A DNA stretch of 59,230 bases. It comes from Nocardiopsis sp. MG754419 (GTDB lineage Bacteria; Actinomycetota; Actinomycetes; Streptosporangiales; Streptosporangiaceae). A program made the translations under genes and the position numbers. Shown here in pieces: positions 27,195-35,912 of this stretch. Under the pieces are notes generated by a model. That model worked only from the letters and a program-made list of their open reading frames with translations, did not search any database and was not told where the DNA came from. Numbering within the stretch: position 1 is the first letter of the stretch; every line of letters begins with the position of its first letter. Where the stretch lies: positions 1 to 59,230 of the forward strand of contig NZ_QOCZ01000013.1 of NCBI RefSeq assembly GCF_018207095.1, given 5' to 3'.

Positions 27195-29273
27195 GTGGAA
27201 CAGACCAATCACAACTTCCTCAATGGGGGAGGTCAGGCCGGTGTCTCCGACCGGATGCGCGACCTCCTGTCCCAGGCCGCCCAGGAACACGTCTCGGAAC
27301 AGAAGTCCCAGGGTGCCGTCAGCGAGGAGATGCGCCAGCGCCTCGAGGGAATGGAGTGGCTGCTCCGCGAACTACGCGAGCGTGAGCTCACCTCCCTCTC
27401 CGAGTCCATCACCGCGGTCGACGGTCGGATCGACGACTTCCTGGCCCGTCCGCCGGAGTGGGCCGAGGCCCTCGCCGAGCACATCGAGGTCGTCGGACAA
27501 CAGGTCAAGCCCCTCTCGGACATGTCGTCCCTGCGCGCGGACACCCACCGCATCGCCGGGCACCTCGACACCGCGCTGACCCGTCTCCAGCGCATGGGCG
27601 AGACCGGCACCCGCACGGCCGAGCAGGTCGTGGAGGTCGGCGAGCGCGTCACCTCGCTGAGCGAGACCGTCGGCACCCGCTTGGACGCCCTGGACACCGC
27701 CCTGGAGACCCTCCACGGACGGACCGAGGCCATCGAGGCCGCCCTCTCCGCGCTGGACACCACCCTCGGCGAGCGCCACGAGGAGCTCACCGGCACCCTG
27801 ACCGAGAGCAAGGACGCTCTGGACAGCGCGGTCGAGCAGACCCGTGAGGCCGTCCGGGAGAGCCGCGCCGAGATCACTTCCACCCTCGGGGAGCGCACCG
27901 CCGAGCTGCGCACCCTCGTGGAGGAGAGCGTCACCGAGCAGAACGAGACCCTGCTGGCCCGTCTCCAGGAGAACACCGGCGAACTGGGCGAGCGCCACGA
28001 GGCGCTGGCCGAGGGACTCAAGGACCTCACCACGGCCTCGGAGGAGCGTCACACGAGCCTCACCGAGGAGCTCAAGGCCCTGGCCACCGCGTCCGGCGAG
28101 CGCCACGACGGCCTCGACGCCGCGCTGAAGTCGGTCGAGACCGCCGCCGCAGAGCGGCACGAGGCCCTCAGCGGCAAGTTCACCGAGAGCGTCGGTCACC
28201 TCAGCACCCAGGCCGAGGAGAACCACGCCGAGACCACCGCGGCCGTCGCCGACGTCACCGGGACCCTCTCCAAGCTGCGGGAGAACCACGAGTCCTCCCT
28301 CAACGACCTGCGCACCCACCTGCGTCAGCGGCTGTCCGAACTGGACGAACAGATCGAGCTGGGTCGGACCGAGACCCGCGAGCACGCCGAGACCACCGCG
28401 CAGAGCCTGCGCGAGACCGTCGGCAAGCGTGCCGACGCCCTGGCCGCCAAGGTCGCCGAGGACACCGAGAAGACCGCCACGGACCTGGCCGAGCTGCGCA
28501 CCTCCGTCCAGGAGGCGCACGAGCGGCTCGCCACGGAGTCCGAGGAGCGGCACCAGACGCTCACCGAGGCCCTCACCGAGCAGACCGAGAGCCACCGGGG
28601 CGCGCTCGACGAGCGGCTGGAGCGGCACCGCGAGGCCCTCACCGGCAAGGTGGACAACCACCTGTCGCAGATCACCGGCAAGGTCGACCACGAACTGGGC
28701 CGGCTCACCGACCGGTTCGACACCTTCGAGGGTCACTTCGAGGGCAGCTTCGAGAGCGTCGAGGGCAAGATCGACCGGGTGGACGGGCGTCTGGACGGCG
28801 TCAACGGTCGCCTGGACGGCATCGACGGCCGGGTCAACGGCGTCGAGGGCAAGTTCGAGGGCGTCAGCGGCCACTTCGAGGGCGTCGACGGTCGCATGGA
28901 GGCCATCGACGACCGGCTGGAGGCGCTCAACCAGCGCCTCAACCAGCTCCCGCAGACCCTGGAGGTCAGTGAGGTGCACCGTCGCCTCACCGAGCTGGTG
29001 GACCGCCCGATGCCCGACCACGCCGACAAGCTCGACGAGATCGACACGCACGTCACCACCGCGGTGGAGCCCGTCCTGCGCGAGCTCAAGCAGCGTCCGG
29101 ACCGCCACGAGTTCGAGGAGACCGTGACCGAGGCGGTGGAGAACTCGCACGACGACATCACCAAGCGGTTCGCCTCCCTGGAGGAGACGGTGCTGGCCCT
29201 GGCCGAGGCGCTGCTGCGTCCGGGCCGTGAGGGCAAGAAGAAGCGTCGCCGCGACGAGGACGACGACGAGTAG
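27195..29273 (+). CDS. Large repetitive coiled-coil protein of unknown function
   Basis: The 692-residue protein consists almost wholly of Glu/Arg/Leu/Thr-rich helices with no signal peptide or membrane helix. GTG at 27195 is chosen because AAGGAG lies seven bases upstream. Residues 265-336 are four tandem 18-residue units beginning with an ERH motif (GERHEAL, EERHTSL, GERHDGL, AERHEAL). Residues ~512-590 carry shorter units of the type VDGRLDG / VNGRLDG / VEGKFEG. The end is strongly charged (KKKRRRDEDDDE). Such architecture suggests a cytoskeletal or scaffold protein, as with Scy/FilP in Streptomyces, but I do not recognise it as either. It lies alone between groES and tsaD. Confidence 0.85.
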   Translation: MEQTNHNFLNGGGQAGVSDRMRDLLSQAAQEHVSEQKSQGAVSEEMRQRLEGMEWLLRELRERELTSLSESITAVDGRIDDFLARPPEWAEALAEHIEVVGQQVKPLSDMSSLRADTHRIAGHLDTALTRLQRMGETGTRTAEQVVEVGERVTSLSETVGTRLDALDTALETLHGRTEAIEAALSALDTTLGERHEELTGTLTESKDALDSAVEQTREAVRESRAEITSTLGERTAELRTLVEESVTEQNETLLARLQENTGELGERHEALAEGLKDLTTASEERHTSLTEELKALATASGERHDGLDAALKSVETAAAERHEALSGKFTESVGHLSTQAEENHAETTAAVADVTGTLSKLRENHESSLNDLRTHLRQRLSELDEQIELGRTETREHAETTAQSLRETVGKRADALAAKVAEDTEKTATDLAELRTSVQEAHERLATESEERHQTLTEALTEQTESHRGALDERLERHREALTGKVDNHLSQITGKVDHELGRLTDRFDTFEGHFEGSFESVEGKIDRVDGRLDGVNGRLDGIDGRVNGVEGKFEGVSGHFEGVDGRMEAIDDRLEALNQRLNQLPQTLEVSEVHRRLTELVDRPMPDHADKLDEIDTHVTTAVEPVLRELKQRPDRHEFEETVTEAVENSHDDITKRFASLEETVLALAEALLRPGREGKKKRRRDEDDDE
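27987..28202 (+). repeat. Four tandem 54-bp (18-residue) coding repeats
   Basis: Within the coiled-coil gene, four consecutive units share ERH-x2-L-x3-L/F-K/T with 18-residue spacing. The period is not a multiple of seven and is close to five helical turns. The DNA copies are diverged, so the repeat is old or under selection at protein level. Confidence 0.75.
28729..28960 (+). repeat. Heptad-like DGR/EGK repeats
   Basis: About ten 7-residue units of the form (V/I)-(D/N/E)-G-(R/K)-(L/V/F)-(D/E/N)-G occur in tandem in the same protein, before a final helical region. Confidence 0.75.
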
Positions 29274-29303
29274 TCACCTGCCCGATCACCCGACGGGATG
29301 AGC

Positions 29304-29337
29304 GCGGGGCCCGGAGCGATCACGCTCCGGGCCCCGC
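29304..29337. terminator. Bidirectional terminator between convergent genes
   Basis: GCGGGGCCCGGAGCG and its exact complement form a 15-bp stem with a 4-base loop between the coiled-coil gene and the oxidoreductase gene. Confidence 0.85.
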
Positions 29338-29344
29338 CGCACGT

Positions 29345-30307
29345 TCAGGGGGTCAGCACGATCTTGCCGAAGAGCCGGCCCTCCTCCATCGCCCGGAAGC
29401 CCTCCACGGCCTCCTTGAGCGGCAGCACCCGATCGATCGCCGGCCGGATGCCGGTGCGCACGCACATCTCGGTGAGGGCCGCCAGCTCCTCCTTGGTGCC
29501 CATCGTCGAACCCAGCACCCGCAGTTGCAGGAAGAACACCCGGGACAGCTCGGCGGGCGACGCGTCACCGCTGGTGGCCCCGCAGGTGACGATGGCGCCC
29601 CCCGGCTTGAGCGCGCGGATCGAGTGCTTCCAGGTGGCCTGACCCACCGAGTCGAACACCACGTCGACCTTCTCCGGAAGCCGCTCGCCCGGCGGAAGCG
29701 CCGCGTAGGCGCCCAGTTCCAGGGCCTTGGCGCGCTTGGTCTCGTCACGACCGGTCACGTAGACCCGGTGGCCGACCCGGGCCGCCAGGGTGATGAGCGC
29801 GACCGAGACGCCACCGCCGGCACCCTGGACCAGCACGGTGGAGCCGGGGCGCAGGTCGGCCTTGCCGAACAGCATGCTGTACGCGGTCAGCCAGGCGGTG
29901 GGCAGGCAGGCGGCTTCCTCGAAGGACAGTTCCGGGGGCTTGGGGACGAGGTTCTCCCGGGGCACGAGCACCTTCTCGGCGAGTGTGCCGTCGTGGATCT
30001 CCGAGAGCAGGGAGAACCGCGGCGACTTCCCCGGCACCGCCGGCTCGGTGATCACGCTGTGCACGATCACCTCGTTGCCGTCCTCGTCGATCCCGGCGGC
30101 GTCGCCGCCCAGGATCATCGGAAGGCGGTCCTCCTGCAGCGCGACGCCGCGCAGGCTCCAGATGTCGTGGTGGTTGAGCGCGGCGGCCCTGACCTGGACG
30201 GTCGTCCACCCCTCGCGGGGTTCGGGGTCGGGGCGCTCACCGACCTCCAGGCCGGAGAGGGGGTCGTCGAACGAGATGCGGGCTGCGGTGATGGCGAACA
30301 TGCCCAT
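29345..30307 (-). CDS. Zinc-type alcohol dehydrogenase / quinone oxidoreductase (MDR family)
   Basis: The 320-residue NAD(P)H-dependent oxidoreductase has the GroES-like N-terminal domain (ALNHHDIWSLRGVAL, LGGDAAGIDEDGNEVIVHSV). The Rossmann domain follows with GSTVLVQGAGGGVSVALITL and AIVTCGATSGD. The catalytic-zinc Cys/His set of true alcohol dehydrogenases is not complete, and the structural-zinc Cys cluster is missing, which favours the quinone-oxidoreductase branch. ATG codons at 30307 and 30301 are both possible, and neither has a strong Shine-Dalgarno. The substrate is unknown. It is monocistronic. Confidence 0.85.
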   Translation of the reverse strand: MGMFAITAARISFDDPLSGLEVGERPDPEPREGWTTVQVRAAALNHHDIWSLRGVALQEDRLPMILGGDAAGIDEDGNEVIVHSVITEPAVPGKSPRFSLLSEIHDGTLAEKVLVPRENLVPKPPELSFEEAACLPTAWLTAYSMLFGKADLRPGSTVLVQGAGGGVSVALITLAARVGHRVYVTGRDETKRAKALELGAYAALPPGERLPEKVDVVFDSVGQATWKHSIRALKPGGAIVTCGATSGDASPAELSRVFFLQLRVLGSTMGTKEELAALTEMCVRTGIRPAIDRVLPLKEAVEGFRAMEEGRLFGKIVLTP

Positions 30308-30440
30308 ACCCAACCACGCCGCCCGAGCCGGATTCCAGAGCCGGTGCGTCGCACCACCGCTCCACGGGCACCACTCCCCGGGCGCGACGCCGCCTCGAAG
30401 ACGAGCGGCCCGCCCACCGGTCACGAGCTCGCACACGGCC

Positions 30441-30472
30441 GAGGGCCCCGCCGTGTCCACGACGGGGCCCTC
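30441..30472 (-). terminator. Terminator after tsaD
   Basis: GAGGGCCCCG and CGGGGCCCTC form the stem, continued by CGT/ACG after a mismatch, 11 bases past the tsaD stop. Confidence 0.8.
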
Positions 30473-30482
30473 GATCCACGGC

Positions 30483-31514
30483 TCACACGGCCAGCGGGTA
30501 CTCCACCGGCAGGGAGGTGTCGGTCGCCAACCCCAACGACGACGGCGGCAGGCCCGCCTTCACCACCTCGGCGCCCAGCGCGGCGATCATCGCCCCGTTG
30601 TCGGTGCACAGGCGGGGCCGGGGGACCCGCAGCTCGATACCGGCCTCCGCGCAGCGCTGTCCGGCCAGGGCCCGCAGCGCCGAGTTGGCGGCCACACCGC
30701 CACTGATCACCAGGGTGCTCACCCCGTGCTCCACGCAGGCGTCGACGGCCTTGCGGGTCAGTACGTCCACGACCGACTCCTGGAAGGCGGCGGCGATGTC
30801 GGCGACCACCAGGGGATCGCCCCGACGGTCGGCGTCCTCCACGTGGCGCGCCACGGCGGTCTTCAGCCCGGAGAAGGAGAAGTCGTAGGTGCCGTCGCCC
30901 CACTTACCGCGGGGGAAGCGGAGGGACTTGGGGTTGCCGCGCTGCGCGGCCTGGTCGATGGGCGGACCGCCCGGATAGGGCAGTTCGAGGAGCCTGGCGA
31001 CCTTGTCGTAGGCCTCCCCCGCGGCGTCGTCGACGGTGTCGCCGAGCGAGACCACGTCCGTGGCCAGGTCGTTGACCAGCAGCAGCGAGGTGTGCCCGCC
31101 CGACACCAGCAGGGCGATCGACGGCTTGGGCAGCGGTCCGTGCTCCAACTGGTCCACGGCCACGTGACCGACCAGGTGGTTGACCCCGTACAGGGGCTTG
31201 TCGAGGGCCATGGCGTAGGCCTTGGCCGCGGACACCCCCACCAACAGGGCACCGGCCAGGCCGGGGCCGGCGGTGACGGCGACCGCGTCGACGTCGGCCA
31301 GGGTGACCCCGGCCCCCTCCAGCGCGCGGCGCACCGTGGGCGTCATCGCCTCCAGGTGGGCGCGGCTGGCCACCTCGGGGACGACCCCGCCGAACCGCAC
31401 GTGCTGGTCGACGCTGGAGGCCACCGAGTCCCCGAGCAGTTCACAGCCGCGCACCAGCGCGACCCCGGTCTCGTCACAGGACGTCTCGATCCCCAGGATC
31501 AACGGCTCACTCAT
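30483..31514 (-). CDS. tsaD: tRNA N6-threonylcarbamoyltransferase TsaD
   Basis: The 343-residue catalytic subunit transfers threonylcarbamoyl to A37 of ANN-decoding tRNAs (t6A). It carries [17 protein letters not shown], the metal-binding [16 protein letters not shown] (HxxxH) and [14 protein letters not shown], plus [10 protein letters not shown] near the C-terminus. ATG at 31514 is the family start and overlaps the rimI end by 8 bases. It is the last gene of the tsaE-tsaB-rimI-tsaD operon, followed directly by a terminator. Confidence 0.97.
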   Translation of the reverse strand: MSEPLILGIETSCDETGVALVRGCELLGDSVASSVDQHVRFGGVVPEVASRAHLEAMTPTVRRALEGAGVTLADVDAVAVTAGPGLAGALLVGVSAAKAYAMALDKPLYGVNHLVGHVAVDQLEHGPLPKPSIALLVSGGHTSLLLVNDLATDVVSLGDTVDDAAGEAYDKVARLLELPYPGGPPIDQAAQRGNPKSLRFPRGKWGDGTYDFSFSGLKTAVARHVEDADRRGDPLVVADIAAAFQESVVDVLTRKAVDACVEHGVSTLVISGGVAANSALRALAGQRCAEAGIELRVPRPRLCTDNGAMIAALGAEVVKAGLPPSSLGLATDTSLPVEYPLAV

Positions 31515-31995
31515 GGGTTCCCCCCTCCGGAACCTCGGGGGTTCCCTCCTCCTCGACGCGACGCATGACGATGGCGTCCGCACCCTGGTAATAGCCCCGT
31601 CGCACACCGATCTCGACGAAGCCGAAACGTCGGTACAGGTCCTGGGCGCGCGGGTTGTCCGAGCGCACCTCCAGGAACGTCCGCGTGACACCGCGCTCGG
31701 CGCCCTGCGCGAGGAGTTCGGTGAGCAGGGCCCGACCGATCCCCCTCCCCCAGGACGTCTCCGCCACGGCCATGGTCTGTACGTCGCCCTCGGGCGGCAC
31801 GAAACGCAGTCCGGCGTAGCCGACGAGCCCGTCGTCGGACTCGGCCACCACGTAGTGACGGGTGGCGGTCTCGGCGAGTTCGTCGCGCAGCATGCCCTCG
31901 CTCCAGGCGTCGAGCGGGAACAGCCGCCGTTCCAGGTCGAGGACGGCCGGGACGTCTCCGTCGGTCATCGGACGCAGGGTCGGCCGCTCGGTCAC
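31507..31995 (-). CDS. rimI: Ribosomal-protein-alanine N-acetyltransferase RimI
   Basis: The 162-residue GNAT acetyltransferase begins [20 protein letters not shown]. The acetyl-CoA loop is [15 protein letters not shown], and the C-terminal [20 protein letters not shown] is typical of RimI, which acetylates the N-terminal Ala of ribosomal protein S18. The GTG start overlaps the tsaB stop as GTGA, and the gene lies between tsaB and tsaD as in many actinobacteria. Other protein or small-molecule targets are possible, since RimI specificity outside enterobacteria is broader. Confidence 0.92.
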   Translation of the reverse strand: MTERPTLRPMTDGDVPAVLDLERRLFPLDAWSEGMLRDELAETATRHYVVAESDDGLVGYAGLRFVPPEGDVQTMAVAETSWGRGIGRALLTELLAQGAERGVTRTFLEVRSDNPRAQDLYRRFGFVEIGVRRGYYQGADAIVMRRVEEEGTPEVPEGGTHE

Positions 31996-32663
31996 TTCAC
32001 CCACTGGCGGACCTTCTTCGGCGCACCGGGTTCGACGGCGTCGGGCCGGCGCAGGTAGAGGGGGTTGGGGTCGGGGAGCTTCTCCCCGCGGTGCAGACGC
32101 AGCAGCGCCAGTTCGGCCATGGCGGCGGCGTCCGGCAGGTACGGCTCCTCGGCGGGGGCGCCCAGGGCCTCGGTGTACATGCGGGCGCCGTCCCCGACCA
32201 GGGGCAGCCCCTCGGTGTCGATCTCCGAGGGCCGGTCGACCCGCACCCCGCCCACACGGGTGAGGTGGTCGTCGTAGCGCGCCCAGAACACCTCCTTGCG
32301 GCGGGCGTCGGTCATGCCGAGGAAGGGGTCGGTGCGCTTGGTGGCGAAGGCCAGCGCGTCCAGGGTGACCACACCGTGGCACGGGATGCCCAGGGCGTCG
32401 GCGAGCGCGTGGCCGGTGGCCAGACCGACCCGCAGGCCCGTGTAGGGGCCCGGGCCCACACCCACGGCGACGTGGTCGAGGTCGGCGAGGGTGAGCCCGG
32501 CCTCGGTGAGCAGCTCCTGCACCGTGGGGGTGAGGAGTTCGCCGTGGCGCCGGGCGTCCACGGATCCCGCGCTCGCACGCAGGGTGAAGGCGCCGTCGGT
32601 GTCGGTCTCACCGATGGCTGCGGTGACCGCCGGGGTGGCGGTGTCGAAGGCCAGGAGCAGCAC
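31992..32663 (-). CDS. tsaB: tRNA threonylcarbamoyladenosine dimerisation protein TsaB
   Basis: The 223-residue TsaD partner has an ASKHA fold: LLLAFDTATPAVTAAI at the N-terminus, then VGVGPGPYTGLRVGLATGHA and GVVTLDALAFAT. It is essential for t6A as a non-catalytic scaffold that joins TsaD and TsaE. The start is GTG at 32663, 11 bases after the tsaE stop; the longer upstream frame is antisense-like Arg-rich sequence. The C-terminus (QWVK) overlaps rimI by four bases. Confidence 0.95.
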   Translation of the reverse strand: MLLLAFDTATPAVTAAIGETDTDGAFTLRASAGSVDARRHGELLTPTVQELLTEAGLTLADLDHVAVGVGPGPYTGLRVGLATGHALADALGIPCHGVVTLDALAFATKRTDPFLGMTDARRKEVFWARYDDHLTRVGGVRVDRPSEIDTEGLPLVGDGARMYTEALGAPAEEPYLPDAAAMAELALLRLHRGEKLPDPNPLYLRRPDAVEPGAPKKVRQWVK

Positions 32664-32674
32664 GGGTGTTCCGC

Positions 32675-33187
32675 CTATCCGCGCCCGGCCGCGGTGCCGG
32701 GCAGGTCGATGTCGGCCCACCGGGCGCCGACCGGGCGCAGGTGGACGGTGCGGGTGTCGTCGGGGTGACGTTCGATCCGGATCCCGAGCCGGTCGTCGGA
32801 CAGTCCCTCCGCCACGTCCTCGCCCCACTCGACGACGGTGACGGACTCCGGGAGGGTCATGTCCAGATCGATGTCGTCGATCTCGTCGGGACCGCCGAGC
32901 CGGTAGGCGTCCACGTGCACCAGGGCGGGTCCGCCGTTCAGGGACGGGTGGATCCGGGAGATGACGAAGGTGGGCGAGGTGACCGATCCGCGGACCCCCA
33001 GGCCCTGGCCGAGACCCTGGGTGAAGGTGGTCTTGCCCGCGCCCAGGGGCCCCGAGAGGATCAGCAGGTCTCCGGGGCGGGTGAGCGCGGCGAGGTCACG
33101 GCCGAGGGCGCGCATGGCATCGTCGGTGGCGGCGGTGACCGCGTGGACGTGGGGCACGCCGGTGGTGGTGGCTGTGGTGTTGGTCAT
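32675..33187 (-). CDS. tsaE: tRNA threonylcarbamoyladenosine ATPase TsaE
   Basis: The 170-residue P-loop protein has ILSGPLGAGKTTFTQGLGQG (Walker A) and SPTFVISRIHPS, followed by VHVDAYRLGG and VVEWGEDVAEGL, all hallmarks of TsaE (YjeE). It hydrolyses ATP to recycle the TsaBDE complex. The N-terminal Thr-rich stretch (TNTTATTTG) is variable. It is the first gene of the t6A operon, 116 bases downstream of alr, and may be read from the alr promoter. Confidence 0.96.
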   Translation of the reverse strand: MTNTTATTTGVPHVHAVTAATDDAMRALGRDLAALTRPGDLLILSGPLGAGKTTFTQGLGQGLGVRGSVTSPTFVISRIHPSLNGGPALVHVDAYRLGGPDEIDDIDLDMTLPESVTVVEWGEDVAEGLSDDRLGIRIERHPDDTRTVHLRPVGARWADIDLPGTAAGRG

Positions 33188-33303
33188 GTGACTCGCAGCT
33201 GGTTCCGGTGGTGGATGCGGGCGGCCGTGGGTCGCGTCGAAGTTCCCTCTTCACCCAGGTTAGGTGGGGTGGGGGACGTTCGTGACCGATATCGGCGAAT
33301 GCG

Positions 33304-34431
33304 TCACGGACCGCCGACGTACTCGCGCGGCACGCGCGCACCGATCCGCGTGACGATCTCGTACGGGATGGTGTCCAGGACCTCGGCCCAGTCCTCGGCG
33401 GTGGGAGCGTCGGTGAGCTCGCCCGGATCGCCGAACAGTACCGCGTACTCGCCGGCCGCCACGGTGTCGTTCTCGATATCGACAACGAACTGGTCCATGC
33501 AGACTGTTCCCGCGATGATGCGCCGGCGTCCACCGATGAGCACGGGACCCTTGTTGGTGGCGGCCCGGGGGACGCCGTCGGCGTAACCCAGGGGCACCAG
33601 GGCCAGGGAGGTCTCGCTCTCGGTCACGTATCGGTGACCATAGGAGACGCCGCTGCCGGCGGGGACCCGCTTGGTGAGGGCGACCTTCGAGGCGAGGGTC
33701 ATCGCGGGCCGCAATCCGGGCACGTCAAAACCGGGAATCGGACAGAGACCATAACTCGCGATCCCACCGCGGACGAGATCGAAGCGGGCCTCGGGCAGGG
33801 TCAGCAGCGCGGCCGAGTTGGCGATGTGCCGGACCTCGGGGCGCAGCCCCGCCTTCTCGACGATCTCCAGCGCCTCGTGGAACACGTCCAGCTGTGCCCG
33901 GATCGACGGGTGTCCCGGCTCGTCGGCGCAGGCGAAGTGCGACCACACCCCGGTGACCTTGAGGATCCCCTCCTCCTCCGCCAGGGCCGCGGCCGCGACC
34001 ACCGGCTCCCAGTCGGCGCGGGCCACGCCACCGCGGTTGAGCCCGGAGTCGGCCTTGAGCTGGACACGGGCCACCCCGCCCCGACGTCGGGCCTGGTCGA
34101 TCACCTCGTCCAGCACCGCGCGGTCGCTGACCCCGAGGTCGATGTCGGCCTCGATGGCCTCCCCCACGGGTTCGCCCGGCGGGATGATCCAGGACATCAC
34201 CGGGACGGTGATGCCGGCCCGGCGCAGTTCCAGGGCCTCCTTGATGAACGCGGTGCCCAACCAGGTCGCCCCGCCCGCGACGAGGGCCCGGGCCGCCGGA
34301 AGCATGCCGTGCCCGTACCCGTCGGCCTTGACCACACCCATGAGAGGTGTCCCTCCGGCCAGCTCGCGGAGCAGCCGGGCGTTGGAGGTGATCGCGTCCA
34401 GGTTGACGCGGGCGTGCGCGAAAGGAGCCAT
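33304..34431 (-). CDS. alr: Alanine racemase Alr
   Basis: The 375-residue PLP enzyme makes D-alanine for peptidoglycan. The PLP lysine is in MGVVKADGYGHGMLPAARAL. The catalytic Tyr region is SGVSYGHRYVTESETSLALV, and LVRGGIASYGLCPIPGF and GTVCMDQFVVDI complete the signature. ATG at 34431 gives the usual N-terminus (MAPFAHARVNLDAI). A GTG at 34464 is in frame but adds nothing conserved, and neither has a clear Shine-Dalgarno. Its position ahead of tsaE matches other actinobacteria. Confidence 0.96.
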   Translation of the reverse strand: MAPFAHARVNLDAITSNARLLRELAGGTPLMGVVKADGYGHGMLPAARALVAGGATWLGTAFIKEALELRRAGITVPVMSWIIPPGEPVGEAIEADIDLGVSDRAVLDEVIDQARRRGGVARVQLKADSGLNRGGVARADWEPVVAAAALAEEEGILKVTGVWSHFACADEPGHPSIRAQLDVFHEALEIVEKAGLRPEVRHIANSAALLTLPEARFDLVRGGIASYGLCPIPGFDVPGLRPAMTLASKVALTKRVPAGSGVSYGHRYVTESETSLALVPLGYADGVPRAATNKGPVLIGGRRRIIAGTVCMDQFVVDIENDTVAAGEYAVLFGDPGELTDAPTAEDWAEVLDTIPYEIVTRIGARVPREYVGGP

Positions 34432-34521
34432 GACCACAGTGTTCCACGCTCGGGTTACCGCCACGGAGCTGCGGGTATGTGGGCTACGACCGAATTACCA
34501 CCCTATTCCAGGGATATCGGT

Positions 34522-35154
34522 ATGAACGAACACGGAAGTGAACGAGCCGTCGATGTCACCCGGCTCTGGTCCGGCGGTCTGGCCACCGCGGTGGTCGCCG
34601 CGCTGGTGATCTTCGCGGGGACACTGATCGTCCGCGGGGTCTTCGGCATCCCGGTCCTGGCCCCTGAGGAGGCCGGCCACCTGGGTGACGCGGGCACACT
34701 GGGCTACGCGCTCATGGCGGGGCTGGTCGCTCTGGTCGCGACGGCACTGCTGCACATGCTGCTGCTGTCGGCACCGCGGGCGCTCTCGTTCTTCGGTTGG
34801 ATCATCGGTCTGGCCACGGCCATCGCGGCCGTCACGCCCTTCACCCAGGGCGCCGAACTCTCCAGTCAGATCTTCACGGGTCTGATCAACCTGGTCTGCG
34901 GTATCGCCATCGCCTCGCTGCTGCGCGGCGTGGGCCGCAGCGCCCTCATCAGCCGGGTCCCGGGAACCCCCGACGACCGACCCGGCCGTGCCCTGCGGCA
35001 CGAGGGCGTCCTACCGGACGTGAACCAGCGGGAGTACGACCCCACGCGCTACCGCGCGATGGAGGAGGACGCCGAGTACGACGAGGCGCGCGCACGCGCC
35101 GAGCGGCAGAGGGCGGAGGAGGAACGTGCCCGTTACGGCATCCGGGACGACTGA
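34522..35154 (+). CDS. DUF6069-like four-helix membrane protein
   Basis: The 210-residue protein has four predicted membrane helices (about residues 20-40, 62-83, 88-108 and 115-135). Between them are LGDAGTLGYALMAGLVALVA and FFGWIIGLATAIAAVTPF, a pattern I associate with DUF6069. A charged cytoplasmic tail of about 70 residues rich in Glu/Arg/Ala (DEARARAERQRAEEERARYG) is longer than usual. It diverges from alr with a 90-bp gap. Function unknown. Confidence 0.7.
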   Translation: MNEHGSERAVDVTRLWSGGLATAVVAALVIFAGTLIVRGVFGIPVLAPEEAGHLGDAGTLGYALMAGLVALVATALLHMLLLSAPRALSFFGWIIGLATAIAAVTPFTQGAELSSQIFTGLINLVCGIAIASLLRGVGRSALISRVPGTPDDRPGRALRHEGVLPDVNQREYDPTRYRAMEEDAEYDEARARAERQRAEEERARYGIRDD

Positions 35155-35182
35155 CCGGACAGGGTCGAACGAGTACGAACAC

Positions 35183-35214
35183 GGGGGCGGGGCCTGAGCA
35201 CGGGCCCCGCCCCC
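35183..35214. terminator. Bidirectional terminator
   Basis: GGGGGCGGGGCC pairs with GGCCCCGCCCCC around an 8-base loop, between the DUF6069-like gene and the convergent PPOX gene. Confidence 0.8.
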
Positions 35215-35268
35215 TCGTCGTGCGCACCGATGGTGAGGCGCGCCTCCGGCGGGGCGCACCCGGACGGG

Positions 35269-35757
35269 TCAGCCGTGGGCCGCGCGATCGCGGACGAGTT
35301 CCTCGACGGCGGTGGGCAGGGTGGTCTCGAAGTCGATGAGCTTGGCCCAGGTGGGCGTGAGGGTGATCCGCGTCATCCGCGGGTAGAGCGAGCGCACCTC
35401 GGCCTCCCAGCCCGCGCGCTGCTCGGCGTCCATGGTGCCCGTGTTCATCGCCAGGTACTCGTCGGGGATCCCCTCCACGGTCTCCAGCCCGACGGTGCCG
35501 CGCAGCAGCAGGATCTTCGGTGGGAACTCGACCGTGTCGACGGTCAGGGCCGCGTGCGGATCACGCGAGAGCGAGCGCACCTTGGGCGCGTTGTGGGACG
35601 TGCACATCACCACCGTGCCCCGCGTCCACAGGAACCCGATGGGGACCACGCGCGGGGTGCCGTCCGGGGCCACGTAGGCCAGTCTCGCCAGGTTGCCGTC
35701 CAGCAGTGCGCGCGCGTACGGCCGGTCCAGTACCTCGGCCACGTCCTGGGGTGTCAT
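35269..35757 (-). CDS. Pyridoxamine 5'-phosphate oxidase-fold (PPOX) flavin/F420 protein
   Basis: The 162-residue split-barrel protein contains NLARLAYVAPDGTPRVVPIG and TSHNAPKVRSLSRDPHAALT, the nucleotide-cofactor side of the PPOX fold. Length and composition fit the small FMN- or F420-binding oxidoreductases that are plentiful in actinomycetes. True PdxH residues for pyridoxamine phosphate binding are not evident. Start ATG 35757 has AGGAGAGG upstream. No operon partner. Confidence 0.8.
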   Translation of the reverse strand: MTPQDVAEVLDRPYARALLDGNLARLAYVAPDGTPRVVPIGFLWTRGTVVMCTSHNAPKVRSLSRDPHAALTVDTVEFPPKILLLRGTVGLETVEGIPDEYLAMNTGTMDAEQRAGWEAEVRSLYPRMTRITLTPTWAKLIDFETTLPTAVEELVRDRAAHG

Positions 35758-35912
35758 CGCCGGTCCTCTCCTGGGTGCCCTGGTCCTACCGGTACCGACC
35801 AGGACGGGGGCCGGAACTCATCGCGGGACGGGGAACCGGCCCGACCACCACCCCGCCCGGGCCACGGCCGGGCGAGCGCGCCCGCACCCTCCGACCGGGG
35901 TTCCGACACCCG

